Shown: positions 36,751 through 44,796, counted from the first letter of the stretch. The stretch is 64,000 bases of DNA from Pseudolabrys sp. (GCA_029980465.1 JARYIJ010000001.1:3173501-3237500); one strand, 5' to 3'. Made by a program: numbers and translations. The notes: generated from the letters alone by a model not told the origin.

Positions 36751-37302
36751 ATGTCTTTCCGCTTTCCCACTTTCGTTCTCGCACTCGGCGTAGCGGCGTT
36801 GGGTGCTATTATCACGCCCGTTTCAGCCGAAGATGTTACGGCCGGGCCGCTCAAGATCTCGGCAGCCTGGGCTCGCGCCACGCCGAAGGGCGCCAGCATC
36901 GGCGGCGGCTATATCACCATCACCAACACCGGCTCGGCGCCCGATCGTCTGATAGGCGGCTCGACGCCGATCTCCGGGAGGCTCGAAGTGCACGAGATGA
37001 GCATGTCGAACGGCGTGATGAAGATGCGCCCGGTCGAAGGCGGTCTCGAGATCAAGCCTGACAAGACGGTAACGCTCAAACCTGGCGGCTATCACCTGAT
37101 GTTCGTGGGTCTCAAGCATCAACTCGAACCGAACCAGCATTTCAAGGCAACGCTCAATTTCGAGAAGGCTGGCAAGGTCGATGTGGACTTCACCGTCGCC
37201 GGCATCGGCGCCATGGGGCCGGGCGGCGCGTCGTCAAGCATGGGCGGCATGAAGATGGATGGCAGCGTGGGCTCCATGGACCATGGCAACATGAAGAAAT
37301 AG
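36751..37302 (+). CDS. Periplasmic copper chaperone A (PCuAC family)
   Basis: Carries Cu(I) to cytochrome oxidase CuA/CuB sites in the periplasm. The 183-aa protein has a signal peptide (residues 1-26, ending VSA). The copper-site motif H-M-x10-M-x21-H-x-M appears as HEMSMSNGVMKM and later GGYHLMF. The C-terminus is Gly/Met-rich with MGGMKMDG and MDHGNMKK, which may add Met/His ligands. AGGAG 7 bp upstream fixes the ATG at 36751. Confidence 0.92.
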   Translation: MSFRFPTFVLALGVAALGAIITPVSAEDVTAGPLKISAAWARATPKGASIGGGYITITNTGSAPDRLIGGSTPISGRLEVHEMSMSNGVMKMRPVEGGLEIKPDKTVTLKPGGYHLMFVGLKHQLEPNQHFKATLNFEKAGKVDVDFTVAGIGAMGPGGASSSMGGMKMDGSVGSMDHGNMKK

Positions 37303-37350
37303 TCGATATCGCGCCGGAGGTGGCCGTCCGGCTGTCTTCGGCGCCGTCCG

Positions 37351-37953
37351 CTAGCGTTCGGCGAAGGGCAGGTCGGCGTCCACCGGCGGCAAGAGCTGGA
37401 AGACGTTCAGTGTCATCGAGATCATCGCGTAGTAGCCGAGAATGCCGACCAGCTCGACCATGCCGCCGTCGCCGAGGAGGGCGTGAATCTTCTTATATGT
37501 CCGATCGCTAACGCGGCGGGTGCGGTACAATTCGTGCACGAAATCATAAATCGCGCGCTCGTCTTTCGGCGCAGCAGCGGGCGCGCGACCGGCCTTGATG
37601 TCGCGCACCGTCCTGAGCAGCACGCCGGCTTCGATCGCCATCGGCTCGTGCGCGTTCCACTCAAACTGCGCGCGCCAGAATTTTCCGGTGCACAGAATGG
37701 CGAGCTCCGACAGCCGCGGCGGCAGCGCGGTCCTGTAGCGGCAATGCGCGCCGAGGCGCTGCGCCAAGTCGCCGAACGCCGGCGCGTGCAGGAAGGCGAT
37801 GAACGGCCCGCGAATGGTGAGCGACTTGCCGCGCGGGCCGGACCGCAACGCTTCCATCAAGGCGCGTTGCGGAGGATTGAGTTGCTCGTCGGTGAGGACC
37901 GCGAGGCGCGGCGCCGGCCTTTTGCCGCGGCGCTTGACCGCCCTTTTCGCCAT
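37351..37953 (-). CDS. Carboxymuconolactone decarboxylase (AhpD-like) family protein
   Basis: A 200-aa all-helical protein of the CMD/AhpD fold, showing the conserved core SELAILCTGKFWRAQFEWNAHEPMA with Glu and His but no CxxC pair. It is therefore unlikely to act as an AhpD peroxidase partner. The N-terminus is very basic (MAKRAVKRRGKRP). The substrate is unknown. It is convergent with the PCuAC gene and has no operon partner. Confidence 0.85.
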   Translation of the reverse strand: MAKRAVKRRGKRPAPRLAVLTDEQLNPPQRALMEALRSGPRGKSLTIRGPFIAFLHAPAFGDLAQRLGAHCRYRTALPPRLSELAILCTGKFWRAQFEWNAHEPMAIEAGVLLRTVRDIKAGRAPAAAPKDERAIYDFVHELYRTRRVSDRTYKKIHALLGDGGMVELVGILGYYAMISMTLNVFQLLPPVDADLPFAER

Positions 37954-38033
37954 ATCGAATGCCCCGAACCTCCGGCGCAGACCCGCCGCAACATGTCTAC
38001 CTCAGCAGACAAGACCCTTGCCGGCAACTCGGA

Positions 38034-38534
38034 TTATTTGGCGCGGGACGATGGGCTGGCGCGGCGAGGAGGGGATCGCTTCGATACGGTCTTTGCTTGA
38101 TGTGCTGCGGAGCGAGCTGCGCGCTGTCGTTGCTCGATCGCGCTATGGGCATGATCGGCCCGTTCGCAGAACTGCCGATGAATCTCCTCAAGCTCCTCAT
38201 CCGTCAAATTTTCAAGATCGGCAAAGCGGTCTTCGGCATCCTTCACGGCAAAGACAAGCTCGGACAATTTCAGATGCAGCGCGAGCGTGTCGCGGTTCTG
38301 GGTGTTCTGGATGAGGAAGACCATCAAGAACGTGACGATCGTTGTGCCGGTATTGATGACGAGTTGCCAGGTGTCACTGTAGTCGAACAATGGTCCCGAG
38401 ATTGCCCAAATCACGACGACAAGGACCGCGACGACGAAGGCGGCGGGGTGACCGGCGGCGCGCGAGACGACCTGTGCGATATTGCCGAAGCGATCGCGCA
38501 CCGTCTTTATTGGCGAATGGCTGTCTCTGCTCAT
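38034..38534 (-). CDS. Low-affinity iron permease family protein
   Basis: A 166-aa protein with two membrane helices (about residues 30-50 and 60-80) containing the family stretch TGTTIVTFLMVFLIQNTQNRDT, then a charged cytoplasmic tail rich in Glu and Arg. The family name comes from fungal Fet4; bacterial members are small and have no proven transport role. A perfect GGAAC-N16-CGTT site lies 40-64 bp upstream, so the gene is predicted to belong to the EcfG general-stress regulon. Confidence 0.86.
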   Translation of the reverse strand: MSRDSHSPIKTVRDRFGNIAQVVSRAAGHPAAFVVAVLVVVIWAISGPLFDYSDTWQLVINTGTTIVTFLMVFLIQNTQNRDTLALHLKLSELVFAVKDAEDRFADLENLTDEELEEIHRQFCERADHAHSAIEQRQRAARSAAHQAKTVSKRSPPRRASPSSRAK

Positions 38535-38573
38535 GACCGGAGGCCTGCCGCGCTATCGCGTGACGCGCAGTCC

Positions 38574-38598
38574 AACGCGCGGGCCCGGTCAGAGTTCC
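38574..38598 (-). promoter_or_regulatory. EcfG-type promoter for the iron permease-like gene
   Basis: GGAAC on the reverse strand at 38598-38594, 16 bp spacer, CGTT at 38577-38574; the gene starts at 38534. Matches the published EcfG/RpoE2 consensus exactly. It ends 3 bp from the ligD stop. Confidence 0.75.
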
Positions 38599-38600
38599 CG

Positions 38601-41216
38601 TCAGCGCTTGCGTCTGGCATTCGGGAGATGCTGCTTTATCTTGCCGATATCCGCCCACGGGTCCTTGCGCAGGCGGCCAAGCCGCTGCGCGATATTAAGC
38701 ACCGTGTAGTGATTGCTGGCCGGAAGCTTCGATAATTCTGTCCATGTGAGTGGCACGGCGACGGGCGCGCCGGCGCGCGCGCGGGTGGAATAGGGCGCAA
38801 TCGCCGTGGCTTCGCGGCTGTTGCGCAGATAGTCAACGAAGACGCGGTTGTCGCGCTTGGCTTTGGTGGCTGATGAAATGAATTTTCCGGGACTGTCGGC
38901 TTCCATCGCGCCGGCCAGCGCGTGGGCGAAGTCCTTGACGTCCTGCCATGGCGCGAAGAGGACCGGCAACACAACGTGCAGGCCCTTGCCGCCGGTCGTC
39001 TTGACGAAGCTTTCGAGTCCGATATCGGAGAGACGGTCGCGAACCTCGCGCGCCGCCTCGAGCAGCGCGGGCCATGTCACGCCCGGACCGGGATCGAGAT
39101 CGAAGACGACGCGGTTGGCCTCCTCGAGTCGATCGACGGTCGAGCCGCGCACGTGGATTTCGAGCGCACCGCCCTGCGCCAGTGCGATCAGTCCATCGAG
39201 ATTTTTGATGGCGATGGCTTGGTCGCCGTCGGGCTCGCGCACCATGTTGAGGAATTTCGGATCGATCCCTGCGGTCGCGTGCTTCTGGAAGAAGCATTGA
39301 CCTGACGCGCCTTCCGGACAGCGCACGATGGCGATGACGCGATCGACGACATGCGGGCGCATCCAGGGCCAGATAGCCTCATAATACCTGGCGAGCGCTT
39401 CCTTGGTGACGCCGGCATCGTCCCAATAGACGCGATCGGGATGCGTCAGATGCACGCCGCTGATGACGGCATCTTTCTTCTTTGCTGTTCGGGCCGGGGC
39501 GGGACCGCGCTTGGCCGCGGTACTCGTGCGCGCGGCAACGACGGCCTGCTTGCGCTCGCGCACGACATCCTTGGCCTTTTTGTCTTCCCGCAAGCCCTGG
39601 AATGAAGCCTGGCGGACGCGGCCGTCATGAGTCCAGCCATGGAAATCGACCTCCGCGACCAGCGTCGGCTCGACCCAGGTGGCGCCATTCTTGCCGCGCT
39701 CTTCGGACGTCACCGCCGCAAAGGGTGGGGTCCTGCGCTCGATCGCCTTGAGCTTGCGATAGAGCTCGCGCGCAAACGCATGCGTGAAGCCGGTGCCGGT
39801 GCGGCCGGCATAGACGAAGTCGCCATTCTCGTAATAGCCGAGCGCCAGCGCGCCGACCGAGCGGGCGTCGGCGGTCGAGGTTGTATAGCCGCCTATGACG
39901 AGCTCCTGACGGTCGCTGCACTTGGTTTTGAGCCAGTCGGTGCCGCGGCCGGACCGATAGGGTGCGTCGCGCAGCTTCGACACGATGCCTTCGAGCCCCA
40001 TGCGGCACGCCGAGGCGTGGATGGCAGTCCCTTTGCCCTCGATCGACTCGCTGTAGCGGATCGGGCCGGTCTTGCCGTTGCGGCCGAGCAGCTTTTTGAG
40101 CGCCGCCTTGCGGGCATCGAGCGGCTTCTTGCTCAGATCGGCTCCGTCGAGGTGGAGCAGATCGAAGGCGTAATAGATCATCTTTCCGTCGTCGCCGGCC
40201 TTCAATGCTTGTTGCAGCAGCGAGAAACTCGAAATGCCGTCCGGCCCCTCGACCACGAGCTCGCCGTCGACGATGGCCGTGGCGCACGGCAGCTTGGCGA
40301 GGGCTTCGGCGATAGTCTTGAACTTGGTTGTCCAGTTGAGCCCCTTGCGGGTCAGCAGCTTGACGCGGCCATGGTCGATGTGAGCCTGCAGCCGGTAGCC
40401 GTCGAATTTGAGTTCATGGATCCAGTTGTCGCTGTCCAGGGCCTTGTCGGAGAGCGTGGCGAGGCATGGATCGATGAAGCCGGGCAGGCGAGTCACACCC
40501 TTGCTATTTGGTGTCGAGCGGCGCACCGCACGTTTCGATGTCAGCGCCGCGGCCTTACGCCTGACAGGCTTTGATTTTGCGGTCCCGGCAACGGCTTTCC
40601 CCGGCGTTTTCGCGGCCTTCTTTTTCTCCGCCGTTTTTCGTTTCGGCGCGCCTTCGGCGATTTCGTCCAGGGTGCGGCCGGTCGTTGCCGAGCGGTCCAG
40701 GTCAAGAATGGCTTCGCCGTGCCCGCTACGAGCGGCGTCGTCATGGGCTTTAATCAGCAGCCAGTTGTTGCGCTTCTCGCCCGGGCGCCGCCGCATCCGC
40801 ACGAGGTGCCAGCCACCTGTCAGCTTCTCGCCGTGCAGATGGAAATCGAGATGGCCTTTCTCAAAGCCTTTGTGCGGGTCGTGATCGGGCTCCCAGGTGC
40901 CGCGGTCCCAGATCATCACGGTGCCGCCGCCGTATTCGCCCTTCGGGATCGTGCCCTCGAATTTGTTGTATTCGATCGGGTGATCCTCGACCTCGACGGC
41001 GAGCCGCTTGTCGTGCGGATCGAGGCTGGGGCCGCGTGTCACGGCCCAGCTCTTCATCACGCCGTCGAGCTCGAGCCGCAGGTCGTAATGCAGCCGCGTC
41101 GCCGCGTGCTTCTGGATGACGAAAGCGTGTCCGTTGTGCCGGATGGCCTTGCCGCGAGGCTCGCTGGTGACTCCGAACCGGCGTTTCGACCGGTAGGTCT
41201 TGAGCCCCGGGGCCAT
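38601..41216 (-). CDS. ligD: Multifunctional DNA ligase D (phosphoesterase-ligase-polymerase)
   Basis: ATP-dependent ligase that with Ku joins double-strand breaks by non-homologous end joining. The 871-aa protein has three domains in order. A 3'-phosphoesterase domain at about 30-170 carries HAFVIQKHAATRLHYDLRLE. A Lys-rich linker covers 190-240. The ligase domain at about 248-540 has Lys270 in ELKFDGYRL as the adenylation site. A polymerase/primase domain at about 575-865 has VVFDLDPGPG and TGGKGLHVV. It starts 2 bp after the ku stop and so is in the same operon. Confidence 0.96.
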   Translation of the reverse strand: MAPGLKTYRSKRRFGVTSEPRGKAIRHNGHAFVIQKHAATRLHYDLRLELDGVMKSWAVTRGPSLDPHDKRLAVEVEDHPIEYNKFEGTIPKGEYGGGTVMIWDRGTWEPDHDPHKGFEKGHLDFHLHGEKLTGGWHLVRMRRRPGEKRNNWLLIKAHDDAARSGHGEAILDLDRSATTGRTLDEIAEGAPKRKTAEKKKAAKTPGKAVAGTAKSKPVRRKAAALTSKRAVRRSTPNSKGVTRLPGFIDPCLATLSDKALDSDNWIHELKFDGYRLQAHIDHGRVKLLTRKGLNWTTKFKTIAEALAKLPCATAIVDGELVVEGPDGISSFSLLQQALKAGDDGKMIYYAFDLLHLDGADLSKKPLDARKAALKKLLGRNGKTGPIRYSESIEGKGTAIHASACRMGLEGIVSKLRDAPYRSGRGTDWLKTKCSDRQELVIGGYTTSTADARSVGALALGYYENGDFVYAGRTGTGFTHAFARELYRKLKAIERRTPPFAAVTSEERGKNGATWVEPTLVAEVDFHGWTHDGRVRQASFQGLREDKKAKDVVRERKQAVVAARTSTAAKRGPAPARTAKKKDAVISGVHLTHPDRVYWDDAGVTKEALARYYEAIWPWMRPHVVDRVIAIVRCPEGASGQCFFQKHATAGIDPKFLNMVREPDGDQAIAIKNLDGLIALAQGGALEIHVRGSTVDRLEEANRVVFDLDPGPGVTWPALLEAAREVRDRLSDIGLESFVKTTGGKGLHVVLPVLFAPWQDVKDFAHALAGAMEADSPGKFISSATKAKRDNRVFVDYLRNSREATAIAPYSTRARAGAPVAVPLTWTELSKLPASNHYTVLNIAQRLGRLRKDPWADIGKIKQHLPNARRKR

Positions 41217-41218
41217 CG

Positions 41219-42082
41219 TCAGCTCGCCCTGCGCACCTTGCGGCGGGCGGCAGGGCGTTTGCGCGCCGTGGGCTTTGATTTGGCAGGGGCCTGCCGTGAC
41301 GGCGAAGAGTCAGCGCGGACGCTGCGCCGCAGGGCGTCCATCAGATTGATGACGTTGCTCGGCTTGGGCTCGGCAATCGTCGGCGCCGGCTTGCCGGCCT
41401 TCTTGGCCTTGATGAGATCCTGCAACGCGCTCTCATAGCGATCCTCGAACTTGCCGGGCTCGAAATGGCCCTTCTTGCTGTCGAGGATATGCACCGCGAG
41501 CTTGAGCATATCCGGCGTGACTTTTACGTTCGGGATTTCGTCGAAATAGCTCTTCTCGTCACGAACCTCGTTCTTGTAGCGCAATGTCGTGGCCATCAGA
41601 CCCTTGCCGCGCGGCTGCAGCAGCAGCAGGTGCTCGCGGCGATAGATGACGACGCGGGCGAGGCCGGCGAGGTCTTCCTTGCGCATGGCCTCGCGGATCA
41701 CTGCGAAGGCTTCCTGGGCGACATCGTCCTGCGGCACGATATAATAGGATTCGTCGAGATAGATGCGGTCGACCTCGGAAACCGGCACGAATTCTTCGAT
41801 GTCGATCGTGTGCGTACTCTCGAGCGCGACATTGTCGAGTTCATCCTCGTCGAACAGCAGGTAGTCGTTGCCCTCGAGCTTGTAGCCCTTGACGCGGTCT
41901 TCTTTCTCGACTGGCTCGCCGGTCTCCGCGTCGACCACCTCGTTGCGGATTCGGTTGCCGGTCTTCTTGTTGATGATGTTGAAGCGGACGCGCTCGCTGG
42001 TGCTGGTGGCGACGTAGAGCGCTACCGAGCATGACACCAGTGACAATTTGAGAAATCCCTTCCAGTTCGGCCGCGGTGCCAT
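41219..42082 (-). CDS. ku: Ku DNA end-binding protein
   Basis: Homodimeric ring protein that binds broken DNA ends and recruits LigD. The 287-aa protein has the bacterial Ku core (residues about 8-190, with LVSCSVALY near the start and [15 protein letters not shown]) and a basic Lys/Arg/Pro-rich tail at 250-287 that binds DNA and LigD. AGGAG lies 7 bp upstream of the ATG. A GGAAC-N18-TT site 29-53 bp upstream suggests partial control by EcfG. Confidence 0.96.
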   Translation of the reverse strand: MAPRPNWKGFLKLSLVSCSVALYVATSTSERVRFNIINKKTGNRIRNEVVDAETGEPVEKEDRVKGYKLEGNDYLLFDEDELDNVALESTHTIDIEEFVPVSEVDRIYLDESYYIVPQDDVAQEAFAVIREAMRKEDLAGLARVVIYRREHLLLLQPRGKGLMATTLRYKNEVRDEKSYFDEIPNVKVTPDMLKLAVHILDSKKGHFEPGKFEDRYESALQDLIKAKKAGKPAPTIAEPKPSNVINLMDALRRSVRADSSPSRQAPAKSKPTARKRPAARRKVRRAS

Positions 42083-42110
42083 GAACGCTCCTATTCAACA
42101 CACGGGTGTG

Positions 42111-42135
42111 AACACGCAGGACTCTGCCCGGTTCC
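42111..42135 (-). promoter_or_regulatory. Possible EcfG-type promoter for ku-ligD
   Basis: GGAAC at 42135-42131 on the reverse strand, 18 bp, then TT at 42112-42111; the -10 reads TGTT instead of CGTT. It fits the looser GGAAC-N18/19-TT form described for Sinorhizobium RpoE2. ku starts at 42082. Confidence 0.45.
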
Positions 42136-42154
42136 GGTCCTGGGCCTTTGCGCA

Positions 42155-42179
42155 GGAACGATCCTTTCGAAAAAACGTT
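42155..42179 (+). promoter_or_regulatory. EcfG-type promoter for the DUF1328 gene
   Basis: GGAAC at 42155-42159, 16-bp spacer, CGTT at 42176-42179, 48 bp ahead of the ATG. Exact match to the EcfG consensus. It is divergent from the putative ku promoter. Confidence 0.75.
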
Positions 42180-42227
42180 CTTTCGCCAAGGTCCACGTTC
42201 GGACGCAACAATATCAGGGATTTGAAC

Positions 42228-42407
42228 ATGATTGGATGGGCCATCACATTCTTGGTTATCGCCTTGATTGCCGCCGTGCTCGGCTTTGGCGGCATTGCCG
42301 GCGTAGCGATCGAAGCCGCAAAAATCGTGTTTTTTGTTGCGATCGTGCTGTTTCTGATCGCCGCCATTGTCGGCCTGGTTCGAGGCCGCCGGCCGACGCT
42401 TCCGTAA
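42228..42407 (+). CDS. DUF1328 small membrane protein (YtjA-like)
   Basis: A 59-aa protein with two hydrophobic helices (about 2-24 and 29-50) joined by a short turn, ending [11 protein letters not shown]. This is the standard DUF1328/YtjA architecture. AGGGA 7 bp upstream supports the ATG at 42228 rather than the long upstream extension. The EcfG-type promoter upstream predicts induction in general stress. Function unknown. A strong hairpin terminator follows. Confidence 0.88.
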   Translation: MIGWAITFLVIALIAAVLGFGGIAGVAIEAAKIVFFVAIVLFLIAAIVGLVRGRRPTLP

Positions 42408-42427
42408 GCGTAGCGTCTGTCTGTCGT

Positions 42428-42465
42428 AAAAATCCCGGCAGCGCCGTCGCACTGCCGGGATTTTT
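42428..42465 (+). terminator. Bidirectional rho-independent terminator between DUF1328 and ecfG
   Basis: A perfect 14-bp stem (AAAAATCCCGGCAG paired with its complement, loop of 10) with an A run on one side and T run on the other, so it can stop transcription from both convergent genes. The GC core is CCCGGCAG. Confidence 0.85.
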
Positions 42466-42474
42466 ACTTGGCAA

Positions 42475-42508
42475 CGAAAAAGAATTAGCTGCGAAAAAGA
42501 ATTAGCTG
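42475..42508. repeat. 17-bp tandem direct duplication at the ecfG stop
   Basis: The 17-mer CGAAAAAGAATTAGCTG occurs twice without a gap (42475-42491, 42492-42508). The copy nearer the gene holds the ecfG stop codon (TTA at 42502-42504 on the + strand, TAA on the coding strand). No other tandem copies are seen. Confidence 0.85.
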
Positions 42509-43056
42509 CGGCGGTTGCCCGCAAGAACCGCGCGCGTCTCGTGGTCCGGCCCGAAATCGTCGACGCCCTGGATCGACATCAACTCCGCGAGCCGGGTGCG
42601 CGCGCGGTTGACGCGTGACTTCACCGTGCCGATGGCGCAGCCGCAAATCTCCGACGCCTCTTCGTACGAGAAGCCGGAGGCTCCGACCAAGATCAGCGCC
42701 TCGCGCTGTTCTTCCGGCAGCTTGGCGAGCGCTTTGCGGAATTCCGTGAGCTCGAGATGGCCGTGCTGCTCCGGATGCGACGTGAGGCTCTCGGCGTAAT
42801 GTCCGTCGCTGTCCTCGACCTCGCGGCGACGCTTGCGATACTCCGAGCGGAAGTGATTGCGAAGGATCGTGAACAGCCACGCCGACATGTTGGTGCCGGG
42901 CTGAAACGAATGAATGTTGGCGAGTGCGCGAAGCAACGCTTCCTGCACGAGGTCATCCGCGCGGTCGACATTGCCGCACAACGAGATCGCAAACGCGCGC
43001 AATCCCGGGATTGCGGCGAGAACGTCCTGGCGGACAGATTCATCAATGCGATTCAT
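42502..43056 (-). CDS. ecfG: EcfG-family general stress sigma factor
   Basis: Directs RNA polymerase to general-stress promoters in alphaproteobacteria. The 184-aa ECF sigma has region 2 at about 15-85 (GNVDRADDLVQEALLRA, then WLFTILRNHFRSEYRK) and region 4 at about 105-165 (LAKLPEEQREALILV, GFSYEEASEICGCAIGTVKSRVNRAR), which match the EcfG group. It overlaps the 3' end of nepR by 14 bp, a conserved arrangement. The nepR-ecfG promoter is itself EcfG-type, so positive autoregulation is predicted. Confidence 0.94.
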   Translation of the reverse strand: MNRIDESVRQDVLAAIPGLRAFAISLCGNVDRADDLVQEALLRALANIHSFQPGTNMSAWLFTILRNHFRSEYRKRRREVEDSDGHYAESLTSHPEQHGHLELTEFRKALAKLPEEQREALILVGASGFSYEEASEICGCAIGTVKSRVNRARTRLAELMSIQGVDDFGPDHETRAVLAGNRRS

Positions 43057-43282
43057 GTTTGCCCTCGCTGTTCAGGCCGTTGAGCAACTCGGTAAACCGC
43101 GTCGGCACTCCTTGACTTACCACCTCATCATAAACAGCGCGAAGCTGCTGACCGAGCTTGGCTCGCGTATTGCGGTCGAGCCTGCTGGTCTTTGATGACT
43201 TTTGTTTGTCGCCATCCGCCGCTGACTGCGCTGGAGCGAGATGGCTTGAGGGCTTTCCCGTGTTCATTATGTCGCCGTCCAT
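43043..43282 (-). CDS. nepR: Anti-sigma factor NepR
   Basis: A small (79 aa) protein that sequesters EcfG until phosphorylated PhyR displaces it. The C-terminal two-helix core is recognisable as RNTRAKLGQQLRAVYDEVVSQGVPTRF-type sequence around residues 38-65 with the conserved pattern LGxxLRxxYDE. The N-terminal half is charged and disordered. It overlaps ecfG by 14 bp. phyR, which is often next to this pair, is not in the flanking 1.4 kb. Confidence 0.92.
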   Translation of the reverse strand: MDGDIMNTGKPSSHLAPAQSAADGDKQKSSKTSRLDRNTRAKLGQQLRAVYDEVVSQGVPTRFTELLNGLNSEGKHESH

Positions 43283-43329
43283 GTCATTTCTCTGCGCCGC
43301 TTGGGCAAACGGCCCCGGATATGGCCCTC

Positions 43330-43355
43330 AACGCCTGGATTTCAGGTTCGGTTCC
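43330..43355 (-). promoter_or_regulatory. EcfG-type promoter of nepR-ecfG
   Basis: GGAAC at 43355-43351 on the reverse strand, 17-bp spacer, CGTT at 43333-43330, about 48 bp before the nepR ATG. It predicts that EcfG activates its own operon, as in other alphaproteobacteria. Confidence 0.78.
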
Positions 43356-43435
43356 GGCTTTTGGAACTTTTTTCTACTAAAAATAGAGGCTCGGAAAACC
43401 GTGAAATTCGATCACTTTCACGTGCGTTTTCGCGA

Positions 43436-43798
43436 TCAGCGCTGCTTGTTGCGGCCGAGCGAGTACCCCAGCATCGCCGACTCAATAAGCATCGCGATTC
43501 GGGCATCGGTGAGGCCCTTAAGCGGAGCGCTTGCCGCGATTCCGGCCGGCGTGGACCTTGCGCGCGTGGCAAACAGGATCGTGGCGAGCAGCAGGACGAT
43601 CACCGCGTCGATGCCGGCGACAATGAGCCGGGCATAGACCGGTCCGTAAATGTCCGAGAGCGCCACGGTGCCGGCGGCGCTGAGCTCATAGATCACCGCC
43701 AGCACGAAGACGGCCGCCACCGCGTAAACCGCGGCCCGCCGGATCAGCCGCCCGAACATCTGGCTGACCGCAAGTGAGACGATGTGTTCGAGACGCAT
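43436..43798 (-). CDS. Two-helix membrane protein cotranscribed with the DUF883 gene
   Basis: A 120-aa protein with two membrane helices (about residues 20-42 and 60-85) and a conserved start MRLEHIVSLAVSQMFGRLIRRA. The C-terminal tail is soluble. It follows the DUF883 gene by 28 bp in the same direction, a layout like the YqjD-YqjE pair of other proteobacteria, though I cannot claim a YqjE match. A role in membrane stress is inferred only from the shared EcfG-type promoter. Confidence 0.75.
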   Translation of the reverse strand: MRLEHIVSLAVSQMFGRLIRRAAVYAVAAVFVLAVIYELSAAGTVALSDIYGPVYARLIVAGIDAVIVLLLATILFATRARSTPAGIAASAPLKGLTDARIAMLIESAMLGYSLGRNKQR

Positions 43799-43826
43799 GG
43801 CGTCCTCTTTGGCGCGGCGATGACGA

Positions 43827-44171
43827 TTACGAGCGGCGGCTCGATCCAAGCAGAAAGCCGATGCCCGCAGCGATCGCGAGCGCCGTCAGCGGATAGGCGT
43901 CGATTTCTTCGCCGACCTTGCGATAGGCGTTCGAGCCGGCCTTCATGGCCTTGTCCGCTACTTGATCGGTGATTTCGCCGGCGCTTTCGCGTACGCGCGC
44001 CATGATGCCGGCCAACGCTTCGCTGACGAAGTCGTTGATATCGCTCGAGGCGCCCGACGCTTCGGCTTTGACGCTATCATTGAGACGGCGCAGGCGCTTT
44101 TCAAGATCATCGATCAGCGCCTCGATCCGGGCGATTTCGTCGGAAACGGCGGCTTTGGTACGTGTCGACAT
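43827..44171 (-). CDS. DUF883/YqjD-like membrane-anchored protein
   Basis: A 114-aa protein starting at the ATG at 44171. It has a long amphipathic coiled-coil (about residues 8-45, rich in Glu, Arg and Leu), then a helical linker, and a single C-terminal membrane helix in ALAIAAGIGFLLGS, the ElaB/YqjD/DUF883 pattern. In Escherichia coli such proteins bind ribosomes at the inner membrane in stationary phase. A perfect EcfG-type promoter lies upstream. Confidence 0.85.
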   Translation of the reverse strand: MSTRTKAAVSDEIARIEALIDDLEKRLRRLNDSVKAEASGASSDINDFVSEALAGIMARVRESAGEITDQVADKAMKAGSNAYRKVGEEIDAYPLTALAIAAGIGFLLGSSRRS

Positions 44172-44207
44172 GACGGGACTCACGTTTGGACTGGTTCCGT
44201 CCGGTCC

Positions 44208-44232
44208 AACGTCCCGCCACCCCCAAAGTTCC
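44208..44232 (-). promoter_or_regulatory. EcfG-type promoter for the DUF883 operon
   Basis: GGAAC at 44232-44228 on the reverse strand, 16-bp spacer, CGTT at 44211-44208, 37 bp before the ATG. Exact consensus. Confidence 0.77.
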
Positions 44233-44410
44233 GGGTGGAGGCTGCACAAAAAGGCGCAGCCGGCTTGCGCCGACTGCGCCGCTCGACTGGTCAGAAACCC
44301 GGGGGGAGGGGGAAGGACAGGTGCCTGACCGTGATGGCCCAATTCATTAATGGTTCAATCGTTCCGCTACGCCGGTCTTCTCCGTTCGAGAACTCGTGAT
44401 TGCGCGTGAG

Positions 44411-44436
44411 GGAACGCGTGATCCGGCACGCCAGTT
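44411..44436 (+). promoter_or_regulatory. Weak EcfG-type promoter candidate
   Basis: GGAAC at 44411-44415, then N19 and TT at 44435-44436; the -10 reads AGTT. It lies 43 bp before the GTG of the small exported protein gene. Weaker than the exact matches. The rest of the gap 44172-44478 shows only this site and the DUF883 promoter. Confidence 0.35.
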
Positions 44437-44478
44437 GTGCATTCGTCGCCAATGGTGGCGACTGGAGGCAAAACCGTC

Positions 44479-44796
44479 GTGCGCAGCGTTCGCCCGACAT
44501 TTGCAGCCGGACTTCTGATCGGCGCCGTCATGGGAGGGATCGCGTTGCCGGTTGGTACTGAGTTGCCTGCAAGCCTGTCGCCGCCTGCGACCGCCGGCGC
44601 AAGCATGGCCGCGCACTTTGCTGTCCAACAGGTCAATCGCGCCGACAAGGCAGACCGGCTGGTGCCGCTGCATCCGGTGCGGCGCGCGACGGACAATGCC
44701 AGGGGCAGACCCGTGATTCCGGACGGCTGCGATGCCGCCTTCAGCCCGCTGTCGCGTGGCGCATCGGAGAATTTTGCTGGCCGTTGCCTGTCGTAA
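44479..44796 (+). CDS. Small exported or membrane-anchored protein
   Basis: A 105-aa protein without a recognised family. The GTG at 44479 has GGAGG 10 bp upstream and is favoured over ATGs at 44437 and 44452. A hydrophobic signal-like segment lies at residues 7-24. The C-terminus has the pattern IPDGCDAAFSPLSRGASENFAGRCLS with two Cys probably joined by a disulfide; I have the impression of similar tails in other Bradyrhizobium-type proteins. A weak EcfG-type site precedes it. Confidence 0.6.
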   Translation: MRSVRPTFAAGLLIGAVMGGIALPVGTELPASLSPPATAGASMAAHFAVQQVNRADKADRLVPLHPVRRATDNARGRPVIPDGCDAAFSPLSRGASENFAGRCLS

